DNA of 46,920 nt from NCBI GenBank assembly GCA_012839475.1, contig DUNG01000041.1:1-46920 (forward strand), in the 5' to 3' direction. Both the position numbers and the translations under genes were made by a program. Positions 8,115 through 16,432 of this stretch are shown here, piece after piece (position 1 is the stretch's first letter; each line of letters starts with the position of its first letter). The notes under the pieces were generated by a model, which had not been told where the DNA came from, did not search any database, and was given only the letters and a program-made list of their open reading frames with translations. The stretch comes from Petrimonas sp. (lineage in GTDB: Bacteria; Bacteroidota; Bacteroidia; Bacteroidales; Dysgonomonadaceae).

Positions 8115-8717
8115 TTATTTCGCCTTCGCGTAACGTGTTGCGACGACGTCCCAGTTGACGAGACCCCACCATTCTTTCAGATAGTCGGCGCGTCTGTTCT
8201 GGTATTTCAGGTAGTAGGCGTGCTCCCAGACATCGTTCACGAGAAGAGGCGTCATACCCTTGCTGACCGGTGAATCTTGATTCGAGGATTGGACGATTTT
8301 CAGTTCGCCCTTGTCCATGACGAGCCATGCCCAACCGCTGCCGAACTGACCGGCGCCCGCTTTCTCAAACGCTTCTTTAAACTTCTCAAAACTGCCGAAT
8401 ACGTCGTCCATGGCTTTCGCGAGTTCGCCTTGCGGTTCTTTTGCGCCGCCCGGCGTCATCGTTTCCCAGTAGACTAGGTGGTTGTAATGCCCGCCGCCAT
8501 GGTTGATGACGGCTTGGCGTCTTTCCTCGGGGACCTGGCCTAAATCTTTAAGCAGTTCCTCAATTGTCTGTTCTTTCAGATTGAGTCCCTCGATCGCCTT
8601 ATTGAGATTGTTGACGTAAGTCTGGTGGTGTTTGCCGTGGTGCACTTCGACTGTTTTTTGGTCGATGACCGGCTCCAACGCGTCGTACGGATATTGCAAA
8701 GCATCTAATTTATACAT
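8115..8717 (-). CDS. sodA: Superoxide dismutase, Fe/Mn family
   Basis: The 200-residue protein has the normal length for cytosolic Fe/Mn superoxide dismutase, which converts superoxide to hydrogen peroxide and oxygen. Metal ligands are visible: the N-terminal histidine in EVHHGKHHQTYVNNL, the histidine before YNHLVYW, and the C-terminal DVWEHAYYLKYQN with its aspartate and histidine. GSGWAWLV is the usual family segment. No signal peptide is present. An AAGGAGG site precedes the start. With rubrerythrin and a Fur/PerR-type regulator nearby, it forms part of an oxygen-defence neighbourhood. Fe versus Mn preference cannot be told from the sequence alone. Confidence 0.95.
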   Translation of the reverse strand: MYKLDALQYPYDALEPVIDQKTVEVHHGKHHQTYVNNLNKAIEGLNLKEQTIEELLKDLGQVPEERRQAVINHGGGHYNHLVYWETMTPGGAKEPQGELAKAMDDVFGSFEKFKEAFEKAGAGQFGSGWAWLVMDKGELKIVQSSNQDSPVSKGMTPLLVNDVWEHAYYLKYQNRRADYLKEWWGLVNWDVVATRYAKAK

Positions 8718-8804
8718 GTAACCCTCCTTAGGATGTGGCGCTCCGTTGCGCGCCTATTTTTTACGAATAAAGTCGATCCGGCAATTCGTTGCCTGTCGAA
8801 TACG

Positions 8805-8810
8805 ATTATA
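8805..8810 (-). promoter_or_regulatory. Candidate -10 box of sodA
   Basis: A perfect TATAAT (8810-8805, minus strand) lies about 90 bp upstream of the sodA start. The matching -35 is weak, so regulation by an activator or repressor is possible. No clear PerR box is visible. Confidence 0.4.
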
Positions 8811-8837
8811 AGTGAGATTATTTATCGCGATTGTATC

Positions 8838-9518
8838 TTATGTTCTGTCCCGTTCTTTTATGTGTTCGGGAATGACCATTGCGAAGTAAATTATTCCGCA
8901 TACGATCTGTATCGCCCCGGCGACAGTCATGGCATAACGGAACAGCATATGGCGCGTCAGCGCGCCGACAACTGCACCGACGACGTAGATCAAAATATGC
9001 AACATGAGATACGGTAATTTCCATCGCGTCGTTTGAGCGCCTCGGAGTCTCTTGCCCAATTCAATGCCGGCATCGGTGAGATAGCCCGTCATGTGTGTTG
9101 TCCGCGTCGTCACGCCGTGATAGTTCAGCAAGATGCCGTTCTGTATGCCGAGCGATAACGCGGCAAAAAAGCACGGAATGAGTAGTAATTCGCTCGGAAG
9201 GGTGAACGACATGAGGGCATACAGCGTTCCGCTCATGAGTAAGAAATAACCGTAGCGTTTCGAATGTCCGATTTCGCATTGATAGAAAAGCATTCCGGCT
9301 ATTGTAGACCCCAAGAAGAAGGCGACAATCATGCCGAGATAAGTGAGAGCGAGCGTCCATCGCCCGTTTTTGAGCGCAGAGGCCAAATGCGTGAGATTTC
9401 CTGTGTGGTGCGATGAGGTGAAAGCCGGTCCGAGCAGTGTTTCCGCGTTGATAAAGCCCGCGGAAAAAGTCATCAGCGATACCCAGAGACTTGCGTTTTT
9501 TCTCGACAGCTTTCTCAT
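8838..9518 (-). CDS. DUF1275 (YoaK-type) membrane protein
   Basis: The 226-residue protein is very hydrophobic, with about six predicted membrane segments. It starts with the family signature: a short basic N-terminus, then SLMTFSAGFINAETLL and HHTGNLTHLASAL. The later GIQNGILLNYHGVTTRTTHMTG segment is also typical of DUF1275. The family is widespread in bacteria and its substrate is unknown, so transport is only a guess. It lies between sodA and rubrerythrin on the same strand with 120-230 bp gaps, so it is probably transcribed separately. A GGGGAGC site precedes the start. Confidence 0.85.
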   Translation of the reverse strand: MRKLSRKNASLWVSLMTFSAGFINAETLLGPAFTSSHHTGNLTHLASALKNGRWTLALTYLGMIVAFFLGSTIAGMLFYQCEIGHSKRYGYFLLMSGTLYALMSFTLPSELLLIPCFFAALSLGIQNGILLNYHGVTTRTTHMTGYLTDAGIELGKRLRGAQTTRWKLPYLMLHILIYVVGAVVGALTRHMLFRYAMTVAGAIQIVCGIIYFAMVIPEHIKERDRT

Positions 9519-9596
9519 GCTCCCCGCGCCTTTCAGTTTGTCTAAATCATAGCATGATTATCGACGCTCTTAGATTTTCATTATGCGAAAAGAAAA

Positions 9597-9711
9597 GCGG
9601 ATAATCCGACGACCCCATCGGGGGAAGTCGAGCGGATTATCCGCGCATGGTTTGCTTCGCTCGACGATTTGCGGTACGAAATGCAGGGCGGTTTCTGATT
9701 ATCCGCGCATG
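9597..9711. repeat. Intergenic inverted and direct repeats (GCGGATAATCC family)
   Basis: GCGGATAATCC (9597-9607) and GGATTATCCGC form an 11-bp inverted repeat enclosing a smaller CCCC/GGGG hairpin. GATTATCCGCGCATG occurs twice in direct orientation (9635-9649 and 9697-9711). The tract lies directly downstream of the rubrerythrin gene, so it may act as a terminator or RNA-stability element. It also looks like a REP-type extragenic palindrome. Confidence 0.7.
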
Positions 9712-9745
9712 ACCGGCTTCGCATTTCGAAGTTACATGAATCGGC

Positions 9746-10288
9746 TTAATAGTTCGTAGCGACGAGTTGGAAATACTTTTGTTCGTATTTGCAAACGGGG
9801 CAAATGACGGGCGCTTTCTTGCCGACGTGGATGTGACCACATTTGGCGCAGATCCATGCAGTTTCCGCGTCCTCACGCTCAAAGACTGCGCCTTCCTCGA
9901 TGTTCGCCTTCAGGCGGTTGTAGCGCTCCTCATGATGTTTTTCGATGGCGGCGACCATACGGAAGAGTGTGGCGATACGCTTAAAACCTTCTTCTTCGGC
10001 TTCTTTTGCGAAAGTATCGTACATCTCAGTCCACTCGTAGCGCTCGCCTGCCGCCGCATCTGCTAGGTTCTCGAGCGTACCCGGAATCTCATCGTTGTTG
10101 AGCAGCTTGAACCAGAGCTTGGCGTGTTCCATTTCGTTTCTTGCCGTCTCCACGAAAAAGTCAGCAATCTGCTCATAGCCATCTTCGCGCGCTTTCGCGG
10201 CGTAGTATGTGTACTTGTTGCGTGCCATAGACTCGCCGGCAAATGCTTCCTGCAGGTTTGCTTCGGTTTTTGTTCCCTTAAGATCCAT
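9746..10288 (-). CDS. rbr: Rubrerythrin
   Basis: The 180-residue protein has the classic two-domain structure. A ferritin-like four-helix domain carries diiron ligands ([42 protein letters not shown]). A C-terminal rubredoxin-like domain has [10 protein letters not shown] and [12 protein letters not shown], four cysteines binding one iron. It reduces hydrogen peroxide to water using electrons from rubredoxin or a flavoprotein, in the cytosol of anaerobes. The start is supported by AAAGGAGAGAGAAT. The flavoprotein at 13914-15074 could be its electron donor. The Fur/PerR-like regulator lies 200 bp upstream on the same strand. Confidence 0.96.
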   Translation of the reverse strand: MDLKGTKTEANLQEAFAGESMARNKYTYYAAKAREDGYEQIADFFVETARNEMEHAKLWFKLLNNDEIPGTLENLADAAAGERYEWTEMYDTFAKEAEEEGFKRIATLFRMVAAIEKHHEERYNRLKANIEEGAVFEREDAETAWICAKCGHIHVGKKAPVICPVCKYEQKYFQLVATNY

Positions 10289-10488
10289 ATTCTCTCTCCT
10301 TTTTGTTTGTTGTTACGGTTTTTATCTATCTCCGGTGATTGCTCACCTTGTGATCATCCTTGTAGAATGCAATCGGCGTTTCACGCCGGGTATTTAATTA
10401 ATTTGACGTGTATGCGTCTTAGCCAAGTTCCGTCCTGTCTTGGTTCGGTCCCGATTCAGTTACATCGCCGTCTCAGTTCGGTTCCGCT

Positions 10489-10929
10489 TCAATTTTGTCC
10501 CGTTTCAGCTCGGTTTCGTCCCGCCTTTTTCGCGCGGCATTTTGAACAGATCCCTCTAAAAATAACGTCGTGTCCTGTCAGCCGGAAATCGCTGTCTGGG
10601 GGGAAATACTGATCAATCTGGGGAAGAACGGGCATATCCACATCGGAAAGCGCGCCGCATTCTTCGCAAAGCATATGGTAATGGGCGTCGAGCGTGGCAT
10701 CGTAGTGGAACGCCCCGTCGTCGCCGACGATACGAATGACCTCGCCGTCCTCGACCATGCGGTTCATGGTTCGATAGATGGTCGCTTTGTTGATCGTGGG
10801 CGCTGTCCGGATGACGCATGTCTGAATTTCATCGACGGTGGGGTGATTCAGCGTCTTGAGGCAATCGGAAATGACTTGGCGTTGATGTGTCATACGCCTA
10901 TGAGCATGATTTTTTGCCTGTTTCGCCAT
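10489..10929 (-). CDS. Fur/PerR family transcriptional regulator
   Basis: The 146-residue protein has an N-terminal winged helix (MTHQRQVISDCL through NKATIYRTMNRMVEDGEV) and a C-terminal dimerisation domain. Two CxxC pairs, CEECG and CSKCR, form the structural zinc site. HYHMLCEECG carries the regulatory-site histidines. Its place next to rubrerythrin and superoxide dismutase favours PerR-like peroxide sensing over iron control, but this is inference. The C-terminal tail (KKAGRNRAETGQN) is encoded in a degenerate repeat-rich stretch (10430-10520) and may be non-conserved. An AT-rich imperfect palindrome around 10961-10976 could be an autoregulatory operator. Confidence 0.9.
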   Translation of the reverse strand: MAKQAKNHAHRRMTHQRQVISDCLKTLNHPTVDEIQTCVIRTAPTINKATIYRTMNRMVEDGEVIRIVGDDGAFHYDATLDAHYHMLCEECGALSDVDMPVLPQIDQYFPPDSDFRLTGHDVIFRGICSKCRAKKAGRNRAETGQN

Positions 10930-11104
10930 GTTCGATTCCTCTCTTCGTTCATTTGCGAAATAATTATAATCTTAATGCGAATTGATTGCAATAGTGAAAT
11001 GCTTAAAGAAAAAACTGAACATTGAAACTGTCTCGATATTGTCTATCGTTGTCCGTAACGATCCGTCGGAGTTCCGCCGGATATTCTCACTCAGTGCAAA
11101 GGCG

Positions 11105-13102
11105 TTAAAAATTACTCAATTGTAGAGTGTCTTCCTCTATTCCGACTTCGATGACGACGCTCCCCCAGCGCGATAGGGAGCGGCTGAGCACGGACTCTGC
11201 CGCGGTTAGGTCGAGATTCCAGCACGCATGGCCCTCTAAGTCTTTTATGGTCGCGATCTCAAGCTCAATTCCCGTTGACAGCTCCTTTGCGAAGATCGGC
11301 TTGTTCTCTACATGGTAAAGTCGGAGCTTGTTGTTTGATGGCAAGCGTCGCAGATGGATGTAGACGCGGCGGCACTTTTCCGTCAAGTAAAAGTCATCCT
11401 GTTCGTAAGGGTAATCGGGGCATGCCGATGTTCCATAAAAAGCGTCACTGAACATCCGGAGGAATTCCCCCGTTTCATTGAGGACATCAATCGATGGCTC
11501 CGGGATGGCTCCGGTTCCATCCGGTCCGATATTGAGAAGCAGATTGCCGCCTCGGCTCCTGACCTTTGTCAATTGCCGTATGACATCTTGTGCGGTGCGC
11601 CAGTTTTGGTCGCTACGCTTATAACCCCATGAACTGTTCAGCGTGGCGGGGAGCTCCCACAGTTTCTTTTGGGAAGATCGCGGCAGCATGTTGTCACCCG
11701 TCGTGATGTAGTCCTCGAGATCGCATCCGATGCGTCCGGAAATCAGGCAGGACGGCTGCAGCGAACGTATGAGGTCTTTGACTTGTCGGCATTGAGCGGG
11801 AGTCATGGACATCGGCGTGTCAAGCCAGATCATGGCGAGTGGTCCGTACTGCGTCAGGAGCTCTCGCAGCTGTGGGATACATTTCTCTTCGAGGTATTGT
11901 GTGAACAAAGGAGCGGGCGGAGCCTCCTGATAGGCACGTAGCCCTCCCGGATGATCCCAGTCTTGCGCTTGTGAATAGTAGACACAAAAGAGCAAATCGT
12001 GCCTTGCGCACGCTTCCGACATTTCGCGGACGAAGTCGCGTCCGAGGGGACTCAGGGCGACGCTGTTGAAAGAGTCGGCCGACGAATCGAACAGCGCGAA
12101 TCCGTCGTGGTGTTTCGCCGTCAGGCAGATATACTTCATGCCCCAAGTGCGCGCGAAGTTGCAGATATGGTCGGCATTGAAGGCTGTCGGATTGAAAGAC
12201 GCGGCTAGCTGACGATATTCATTGTCGGGAATGTCGAAAGAGAGCCTGATCCACTCCGCCAAGAAAGGTGTCACCTTTCCCCTATACTCACCGCCGAGCA
12301 GCGAATAGAGACCGAAATGAATAAATAGCCCGAAACCGGCATCCTTGAAAACGCGGAGCGTTCGGTCGATCGTAACTTCTTGAGCGGAGGATTCATTTTC
12401 TATGTGGACTTCATCATGTAGGTTAAGGTTCTTGACGATCTTAACGAATTCTCTCAGGCTCTGTGCGTCGACGGGGTTGGTCGCTACGCCAAATCGTAAA
12501 GCAGTCCCGATATGGAGATCGATCTCTTTCGACGGCAACGATTGTTGAATATGCTCGACATTGCCGTGCGTAATACCGCTTCCGAGAATAAGCCTCGGTC
12601 GTGCATGTTCCAAGTACCACGGCAGGCAGTCGAGGTTCTCATCGACGCACCCTTGACCGAGCGATGTCAGGATATGTGTAATTCGCGGATATTTGTTGAT
12701 GCGCTCGAGTGAAGCCGCGACATCGGAGCTTTCATCGATGGCGCGGTGAAACGTCACATCAAAATCAGTTCCCTCGAGTACCCGCGAAAGTGTCGTGACA
12801 TCGGCGATCCCGTCTTCATCGAGTATGCCTGTTACAACGCGCCGGACACCCAATTCCTGAAACCGCAAGGCATCGCGCCTCATAACGGACAATTGGCTTT
12901 CCGAATAATGAAAGGAGTCTTGTTCTGGACGTAGCATGACGGCGACGGGAATACTGACAGCATCAAGGACAGCTCTCACAAGGCCGTCACTCGGCGTAAA
13001 ACCTCCATGTTCAAGACAGGAGACGAGCTCGACACGATCGCCGCCGCTCGACTCAATGGCGAGGGCGTCGGCTAGACTTGTGGCAATGCATTCGAGAATC
13101 AC
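11105..13102 (-). CDS. CutC-domain / GH29 alpha-L-fucosidase fusion protein
   Basis: The 665-residue protein joins two normally separate proteins. Residues 1 to about 230 are a CutC TIM barrel (start MILECIATSLADAL, then GGDRVELVSCLEHGGFTPS, VTFHRAID and a glycine-rich RLILGSGITHGN). Residues about 250-600 are a GH29 alpha-L-fucosidase domain (GFGLFIHFGLYSLLGGEY, YICLTAKHHDGFALFDS, GNLLLNIGPDGTG), with WLD near MIWLDTPMS as the likely nucleophile. No signal peptide is seen, so it would act on imported fucosylated sugars. It starts with GTG after GAAGGAG and follows the rhomboid gene after a 16-bp gap. CutC was once linked to copper handling; fusion to a fucosidase suggests a carbohydrate-linked role. 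Confidence 0.9.
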   Translation of the reverse strand: MILECIATSLADALAIESSGGDRVELVSCLEHGGFTPSDGLVRAVLDAVSIPVAVMLRPEQDSFHYSESQLSVMRRDALRFQELGVRRVVTGILDEDGIADVTTLSRVLEGTDFDVTFHRAIDESSDVAASLERINKYPRITHILTSLGQGCVDENLDCLPWYLEHARPRLILGSGITHGNVEHIQQSLPSKEIDLHIGTALRFGVATNPVDAQSLREFVKIVKNLNLHDEVHIENESSAQEVTIDRTLRVFKDAGFGLFIHFGLYSLLGGEYRGKVTPFLAEWIRLSFDIPDNEYRQLAASFNPTAFNADHICNFARTWGMKYICLTAKHHDGFALFDSSADSFNSVALSPLGRDFVREMSEACARHDLLFCVYYSQAQDWDHPGGLRAYQEAPPAPLFTQYLEEKCIPQLRELLTQYGPLAMIWLDTPMSMTPAQCRQVKDLIRSLQPSCLISGRIGCDLEDYITTGDNMLPRSSQKKLWELPATLNSSWGYKRSDQNWRTAQDVIRQLTKVRSRGGNLLLNIGPDGTGAIPEPSIDVLNETGEFLRMFSDAFYGTSACPDYPYEQDDFYLTEKCRRVYIHLRRLPSNNKLRLYHVENKPIFAKELSTGIELEIATIKDLEGHACWNLDLTAAESVLSRSLSRWGSVVIEVGIEEDTLQLSNF

Positions 13103-13118
13103 CGGTTATCTCCTTCGT

Positions 13119-13781
13119 TCAGTTTGAGGCCTGTTCCTGTCGCTTGCGGCGGTTTCTCCCGCCGATGCAGATGATAAGCCCGCCTAGGAAGCCGGCAACA
13201 TGAGCCCACCACGCGATACCGCTTGACCCGCGCGTAAAACCTGAAATGAGCTGAATGACGAACCAGATGACGAGATAAATCGGCGCCGGGATTGTGACAA
13301 AGTACGGAACAATTGGCACTAATGTCATCACTCTCGCATGCGGATACAAAATGAGATACGCTCCCATCACGCCGGCAATGGCACCCGAAGCCCCGAGCGT
13401 GGGGATGTCGGAATTGAAATCCGCAAGCGTGTGCGCTAGGATCGCGATGATCCCGGTTGCGAGGTAGAACAAAATGTATTTGGCCGGTCGCAGATAATCT
13501 TCCACGTTGTCGCCGAAAATCCAGAGCATCCACATGTTGCCGAGGAGATGGGCAATTCCTCCGTGCAAGAACATACTGGTGATCAGTGGGAAGTAGAATT
13601 TTCCCGCTCGTATTGCCGCGAGAAATTCCGCCGGTATGAACGCGTACCGATCTAAAAACTCATAATATGAAGGAAGGTCGAGCCTCTGCTGGTAGATAAA
13701 AACCACAACGTTGAAAATAATGAGAATAACGGTGATAAAGGGTATTCTGCGACTCGGTTGACTATCTCTAAGCGGTAGCAT
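13119..13781 (-). CDS. Rhomboid family intramembrane serine protease
   Basis: The 220-residue protein has six hydrophobic segments. The rhomboid catalytic dyad is visible as the serine in GASGAIAGVMGAY and the histidine in WWAHVAGFLGGL. The upstream HGGIAHLLGNMWMLWIFG segment carries the conserved HxxxN oxyanion residues. Rhomboids cleave substrate membrane helices in the cytoplasmic membrane; the substrate is unknown here. It is the first gene of a two-gene minus-strand unit with the CutC-fucosidase fusion, 16 bp apart, although a functional link is not evident. Confidence 0.95.
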   Translation of the reverse strand: MLPLRDSQPSRRIPFITVILIIFNVVVFIYQQRLDLPSYYEFLDRYAFIPAEFLAAIRAGKFYFPLITSMFLHGGIAHLLGNMWMLWIFGDNVEDYLRPAKYILFYLATGIIAILAHTLADFNSDIPTLGASGAIAGVMGAYLILYPHARVMTLVPIVPYFVTIPAPIYLVIWFVIQLISGFTRGSSGIAWWAHVAGFLGGLIICIGGRNRRKRQEQASN

Positions 13782-13869
13782 TTATCTTTTCCCTCGCTCT
13801 GTAAAAGGATCGTGCCAAAGCACATTCCCTCATCTTCTCGCTCCTGATGTAAGTAAAAGCGAACGTCAC

Positions 13870-13899
13870 AAAAAACCCGCTACCCCTCATCGGAACGGG
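13870..13899 (-). terminator. Probable intrinsic terminator after the FAD oxidoreductase
   Basis: On the minus strand a short imperfect stem built on CCCG (13899-13896) and CGGG (13879-13876) is followed by six T residues (13875-13870). It lies just after the stop codon of the flavoprotein gene and before the rhomboid gene. Confidence 0.5.
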
Positions 13900-13913
13900 C
13901 GGATGTCTGTATT

Positions 13914-15074
13914 CTAACTGTTCTGAAGCTCGCGGCTAAGCATGGAAAACGGTGTCGTATCTCCCAACAAAATATAACCCACGAGCTTGTCGCCGATAAA
14001 ATTGCGTCGGTCGTAGGTGAGCTGTGTTTCATCGAATGAAATCTGAGAAGTCACTTCCGGACCTTTCGGCGCAATGTCGCCGGCGGACGCGACCCGCGTT
14101 TCCATCGTGTTGACGAGATAGGGTTGCGGAGGGATGACACAAATTTCATCGCCCCCGGCGGCATTCACGCCCGCAACTCTTCCTTCTCGCGTCGATACGG
14201 ACCAAAGGCCGTACCAAATCCCGTCCATCAGGGCGCAATCGCCTGCCGCGTAAACATTCGGAATGTTCGTTTCCATGCGATTGTTTGTCACGAAACGGCG
14301 ATCAATCTCAATATCGACCCCGTCCATTACTTCAACACGTGCTCGCACGCCCGTCGAGACAAGAACGAGATCGGTCGCAAGGACAGTTCCGTCTGTCAGT
14401 TTCACGCCGGACACTTTTCCCGTCTCGGGATTGGCTAAAATCTCCGCGACAGACGCTTCTTTTCTTACATTGATATCGAGACGCTCGACCTGCTCTTGGA
14501 ACATGGCGCTCGCGCGGGGGTCAAGTTGCCTTGAGAGCAACGCCTGACCGCGTTCGAGAATCGTCGTGTCGAGACCGCGCTTTTTTAAGGCGTACGCTAT
14601 TTCAAGTCCGAGCAGACCGCCCCCGATGACGATTGCCATTTGACCGTCTTCGATAAAGTCGGAAATCTCGATCGCGTCGTCGAGTGTCCAGAGCGTAAAG
14701 ACGCCGAGCAGGTCGTTGCCTCGCATTGGCGGCATAAAGCTACGGCTTCCGGTCGCTAAAATCAGTTTGTCATAATCAATGGTTGAAAGATCGGACAGCG
14801 CGATACGCTGATTGTTTACGTCAACATATTCGACTTTCGTGCCTAAGCGAAGATCGAATTGACGGTCGTCATACCACGCCTGATCGTGCAGAAACACTTT
14901 ATCGATTGTGTCCGGCGCCATGACGACACCGGGAAGACGCGGCCTGTGATAAGGAAGGTTCGCATCCTCCGACAGAAGAATTATCCTTACATCGGGATCC
15001 TGCTTCCGCGCAGCCTCGGCTGCCGAAAGCCCGGCGATTCCGCTTCCGATAATCACAATGGTTTGCTCTGACAT
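13914..15074 (-). CDS. NAD(P)/FAD-dependent oxidoreductase (rubredoxin-reductase-like)
   Basis: The 386-residue protein has two nucleotide-binding folds: IVIIGSGIAGLSAAE at the N-terminus for FAD and MAIVIGGGLLGLEIAYAL near residue 147 for NAD(P)H. NVYAAGDCA is the usual second FAD motif. There is no redox-active CxxC and no extra iron-sulfur domain, which fits NADH:rubredoxin or nitrite-reductase-type single flavoproteins rather than thioredoxin reductase. With rubrerythrin nearby it could feed electrons to peroxide reduction. AGGAGGTCTTTC precedes the ATG. Exact electron acceptor unknown. Confidence 0.88.
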   Translation of the reverse strand: MSEQTIVIIGSGIAGLSAAEAARKQDPDVRIILLSEDANLPYHRPRLPGVVMAPDTIDKVFLHDQAWYDDRQFDLRLGTKVEYVDVNNQRIALSDLSTIDYDKLILATGSRSFMPPMRGNDLLGVFTLWTLDDAIEISDFIEDGQMAIVIGGGLLGLEIAYALKKRGLDTTILERGQALLSRQLDPRASAMFQEQVERLDINVRKEASVAEILANPETGKVSGVKLTDGTVLATDLVLVSTGVRARVEVMDGVDIEIDRRFVTNNRMETNIPNVYAAGDCALMDGIWYGLWSVSTREGRVAGVNAAGGDEICVIPPQPYLVNTMETRVASAGDIAPKGPEVTSQISFDETQLTYDRRNFIGDKLVGYILLGDTTPFSMLSRELQNS

Positions 15075-15209
15075 GAAAGACCTCCTTCACGAGGGGAATT
15101 GTATACACTTATTAGCCGTTTCCAAAGAACAGTTGAAACGTGAATTTATGATAGTCAGTCGACAATCAAGTGTCAACTTATTAACTAAAAGGAGGCCTGA
15201 CTCAATCAG

Positions 15210-15341
15210 GTGTGCAGTTTTTCAATTAAGGTTGAAAAACTGTGCTGCGGGGGTGAATAAGAAGGACGAGCTCCACAGATAGGTGTGCAATTTTTCAATT
15301 AAGATTGAAAAAGTTACACATAAAGTTGAAAAACTGCACAC
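15210..15341. repeat. 132-bp MITE-like element with perfect 16-bp terminal inverted repeats
   Basis: GTGTGCAGTTTTTCAA (15210-15225) is perfectly inverted at 15326-15341. Inside are two further inverted pairs (15215-15225 with 15232-15242, and around 15292-15314). Another related half-site, GTTGAAAAATTGTACACC, lies near 15397-15414. No coding capacity is seen. The rest of 15075-15596 holds only a promoter and a palindrome for the next gene. The TGTGCA... ends with internal repeats resemble insertion-sequence termini, so this may be a remnant or a non-autonomous element; the family is unproven. Confidence 0.7.
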
Positions 15342-15470
15342 AGGGGTGCGCGGATATGGGGGAAAAAACAAGCAGGTGACAAAAATTCATATATAGTTGA
15401 AAAATTGTACACCTTAGGATAAATGACTTTTACAGTACATTACTAATTTTTTTATATCGGCAACGCATTG

Positions 15471-15476
15471 TATAAT
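15471..15476 (+). promoter_or_regulatory. Candidate -10 box for the 15597 gene
   Basis: A perfect TATAAT lies about 120 bp upstream of the start codon in an AT-rich tract; the -35 region is a weak T-run. The predicted leader is long (about 110 nt). Confidence 0.4.
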
Positions 15477-15555
15477 TAGTAACTAACAACATCAATTATC
15501 GTTCCGGTCACTGGTTTGCGGATTATCGCAGGAAACAACGTGAGATAACCACTTC

Positions 15556-15569
15556 CGACCTAGAGGTCG
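15556..15569. promoter_or_regulatory. 14-bp palindrome CGACCTAGAGGTCG in the 5' leader
   Basis: A perfect palindrome (six-base arms, AG centre) lies 28 bp before the start codon of the TIM-barrel gene. It could be an operator or an RNA hairpin near the ribosome site AAAGGAG. No known regulator is recognised. Confidence 0.4.
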
Positions 15570-15596
15570 CTTTAATCATTAAAGAAAGGAGCCGTC

Positions 15597-16316
15597 ATGA
15601 CCATTCAATCTTCAAAAGGAAGAAAATACATCCCGGAGATTTCGTCGCCACTTCGCGGAGATATCATCGAGATGCCGCGTATCATCACCGAATGTTCCGG
15701 TATTCGGATTTTTGGGAAGCGCATTAAATCGATCATCTTTACGACAGATGCGGCGCAAGCGATCAATCACAACGCCGATGCGCTGATCGCTGTCTATCCG
15801 TTCACGCCACACCCCGCCATTACGAGCGCGATCATAGGGATTTCACCTGTGCCCGTTTTTGCCGGAGTCGGCGGCGGCACGACGGGCGGCAAACGATGCG
15901 CTCAGATCGCCATGTTCGCCGAATCGCAGGGCGCTATCGGTCTAGTTGTCAACTCGCCGACAACACTCGAGACCATACGCGACATTCGGGCGGTTGTCGA
16001 TACGCCCATCGTCTGCACAGTCGTTTCGGAGTATATGGATATAGATTCGCGAGTTGCGGCAGGCGTTCAAATCTTCAATGTGAGCGGAGCTGAACGCACG
16101 GTTGACATTGTCAAAAGCATCCGCAAACGTTATCCGACGATCCCCATCATCGCGACAGGCGGCTCAACGGATGAAACAATACTCAGGACGATTGAGTCGG
16201 GCGCGAATGCCATCACGTACACTCCTCCGACAAGCGCCCAACTTTTCAAAATCAAAATGGATAAATATCGAAAAATGGCGCAAGACGAATACGAGAACAG
16301 CAGGCAACTGAGCTGA
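15597..16316 (+). CDS. TIM-barrel protein of unknown function (HisA/ThiG-like fold)
   Basis: The 239-residue protein looks like a phosphate-binding TIM barrel. It has alternating hydrophobic strands (IKSIIFTTDAAQAINHNADALIAVYPF, PIVCTVVSEYMD, VQIFNVSGAE) and a C-terminal glycine-rich phosphate-grip motif, IPIIATGGSTDETILRTIESG. GVGGGTTGGKRCAQIAMFAE is a distinctive central segment. Relatives occur in Clostridia and are usually annotated only as hydrolase, which I would not rely on. It is monocistronic by appearance, with AAAGGAGCCGTC before the ATG, and tldD starts 116 bp later. No signal peptide or membrane segment is seen. Confidence 0.75.
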   Translation: MTIQSSKGRKYIPEISSPLRGDIIEMPRIITECSGIRIFGKRIKSIIFTTDAAQAINHNADALIAVYPFTPHPAITSAIIGISPVPVFAGVGGGTTGGKRCAQIAMFAESQGAIGLVVNSPTTLETIRDIRAVVDTPIVCTVVSEYMDIDSRVAAGVQIFNVSGAERTVDIVKSIRKRYPTIPIIATGGSTDETILRTIESGANAITYTPPTSAQLFKIKMDKYRKMAQDEYENSRQLS

Positions 16317-16432
16317 ACAATTATTTGCAGATTTTCTTTTGTGTTTCGGTGAGCGAAGGCATCACCGCTACGACGCTGCGGCTTAGATTCGTAGTATCAT
16401 AATTCCGTAGAATACTGAAGGAAAGGTCGTTT

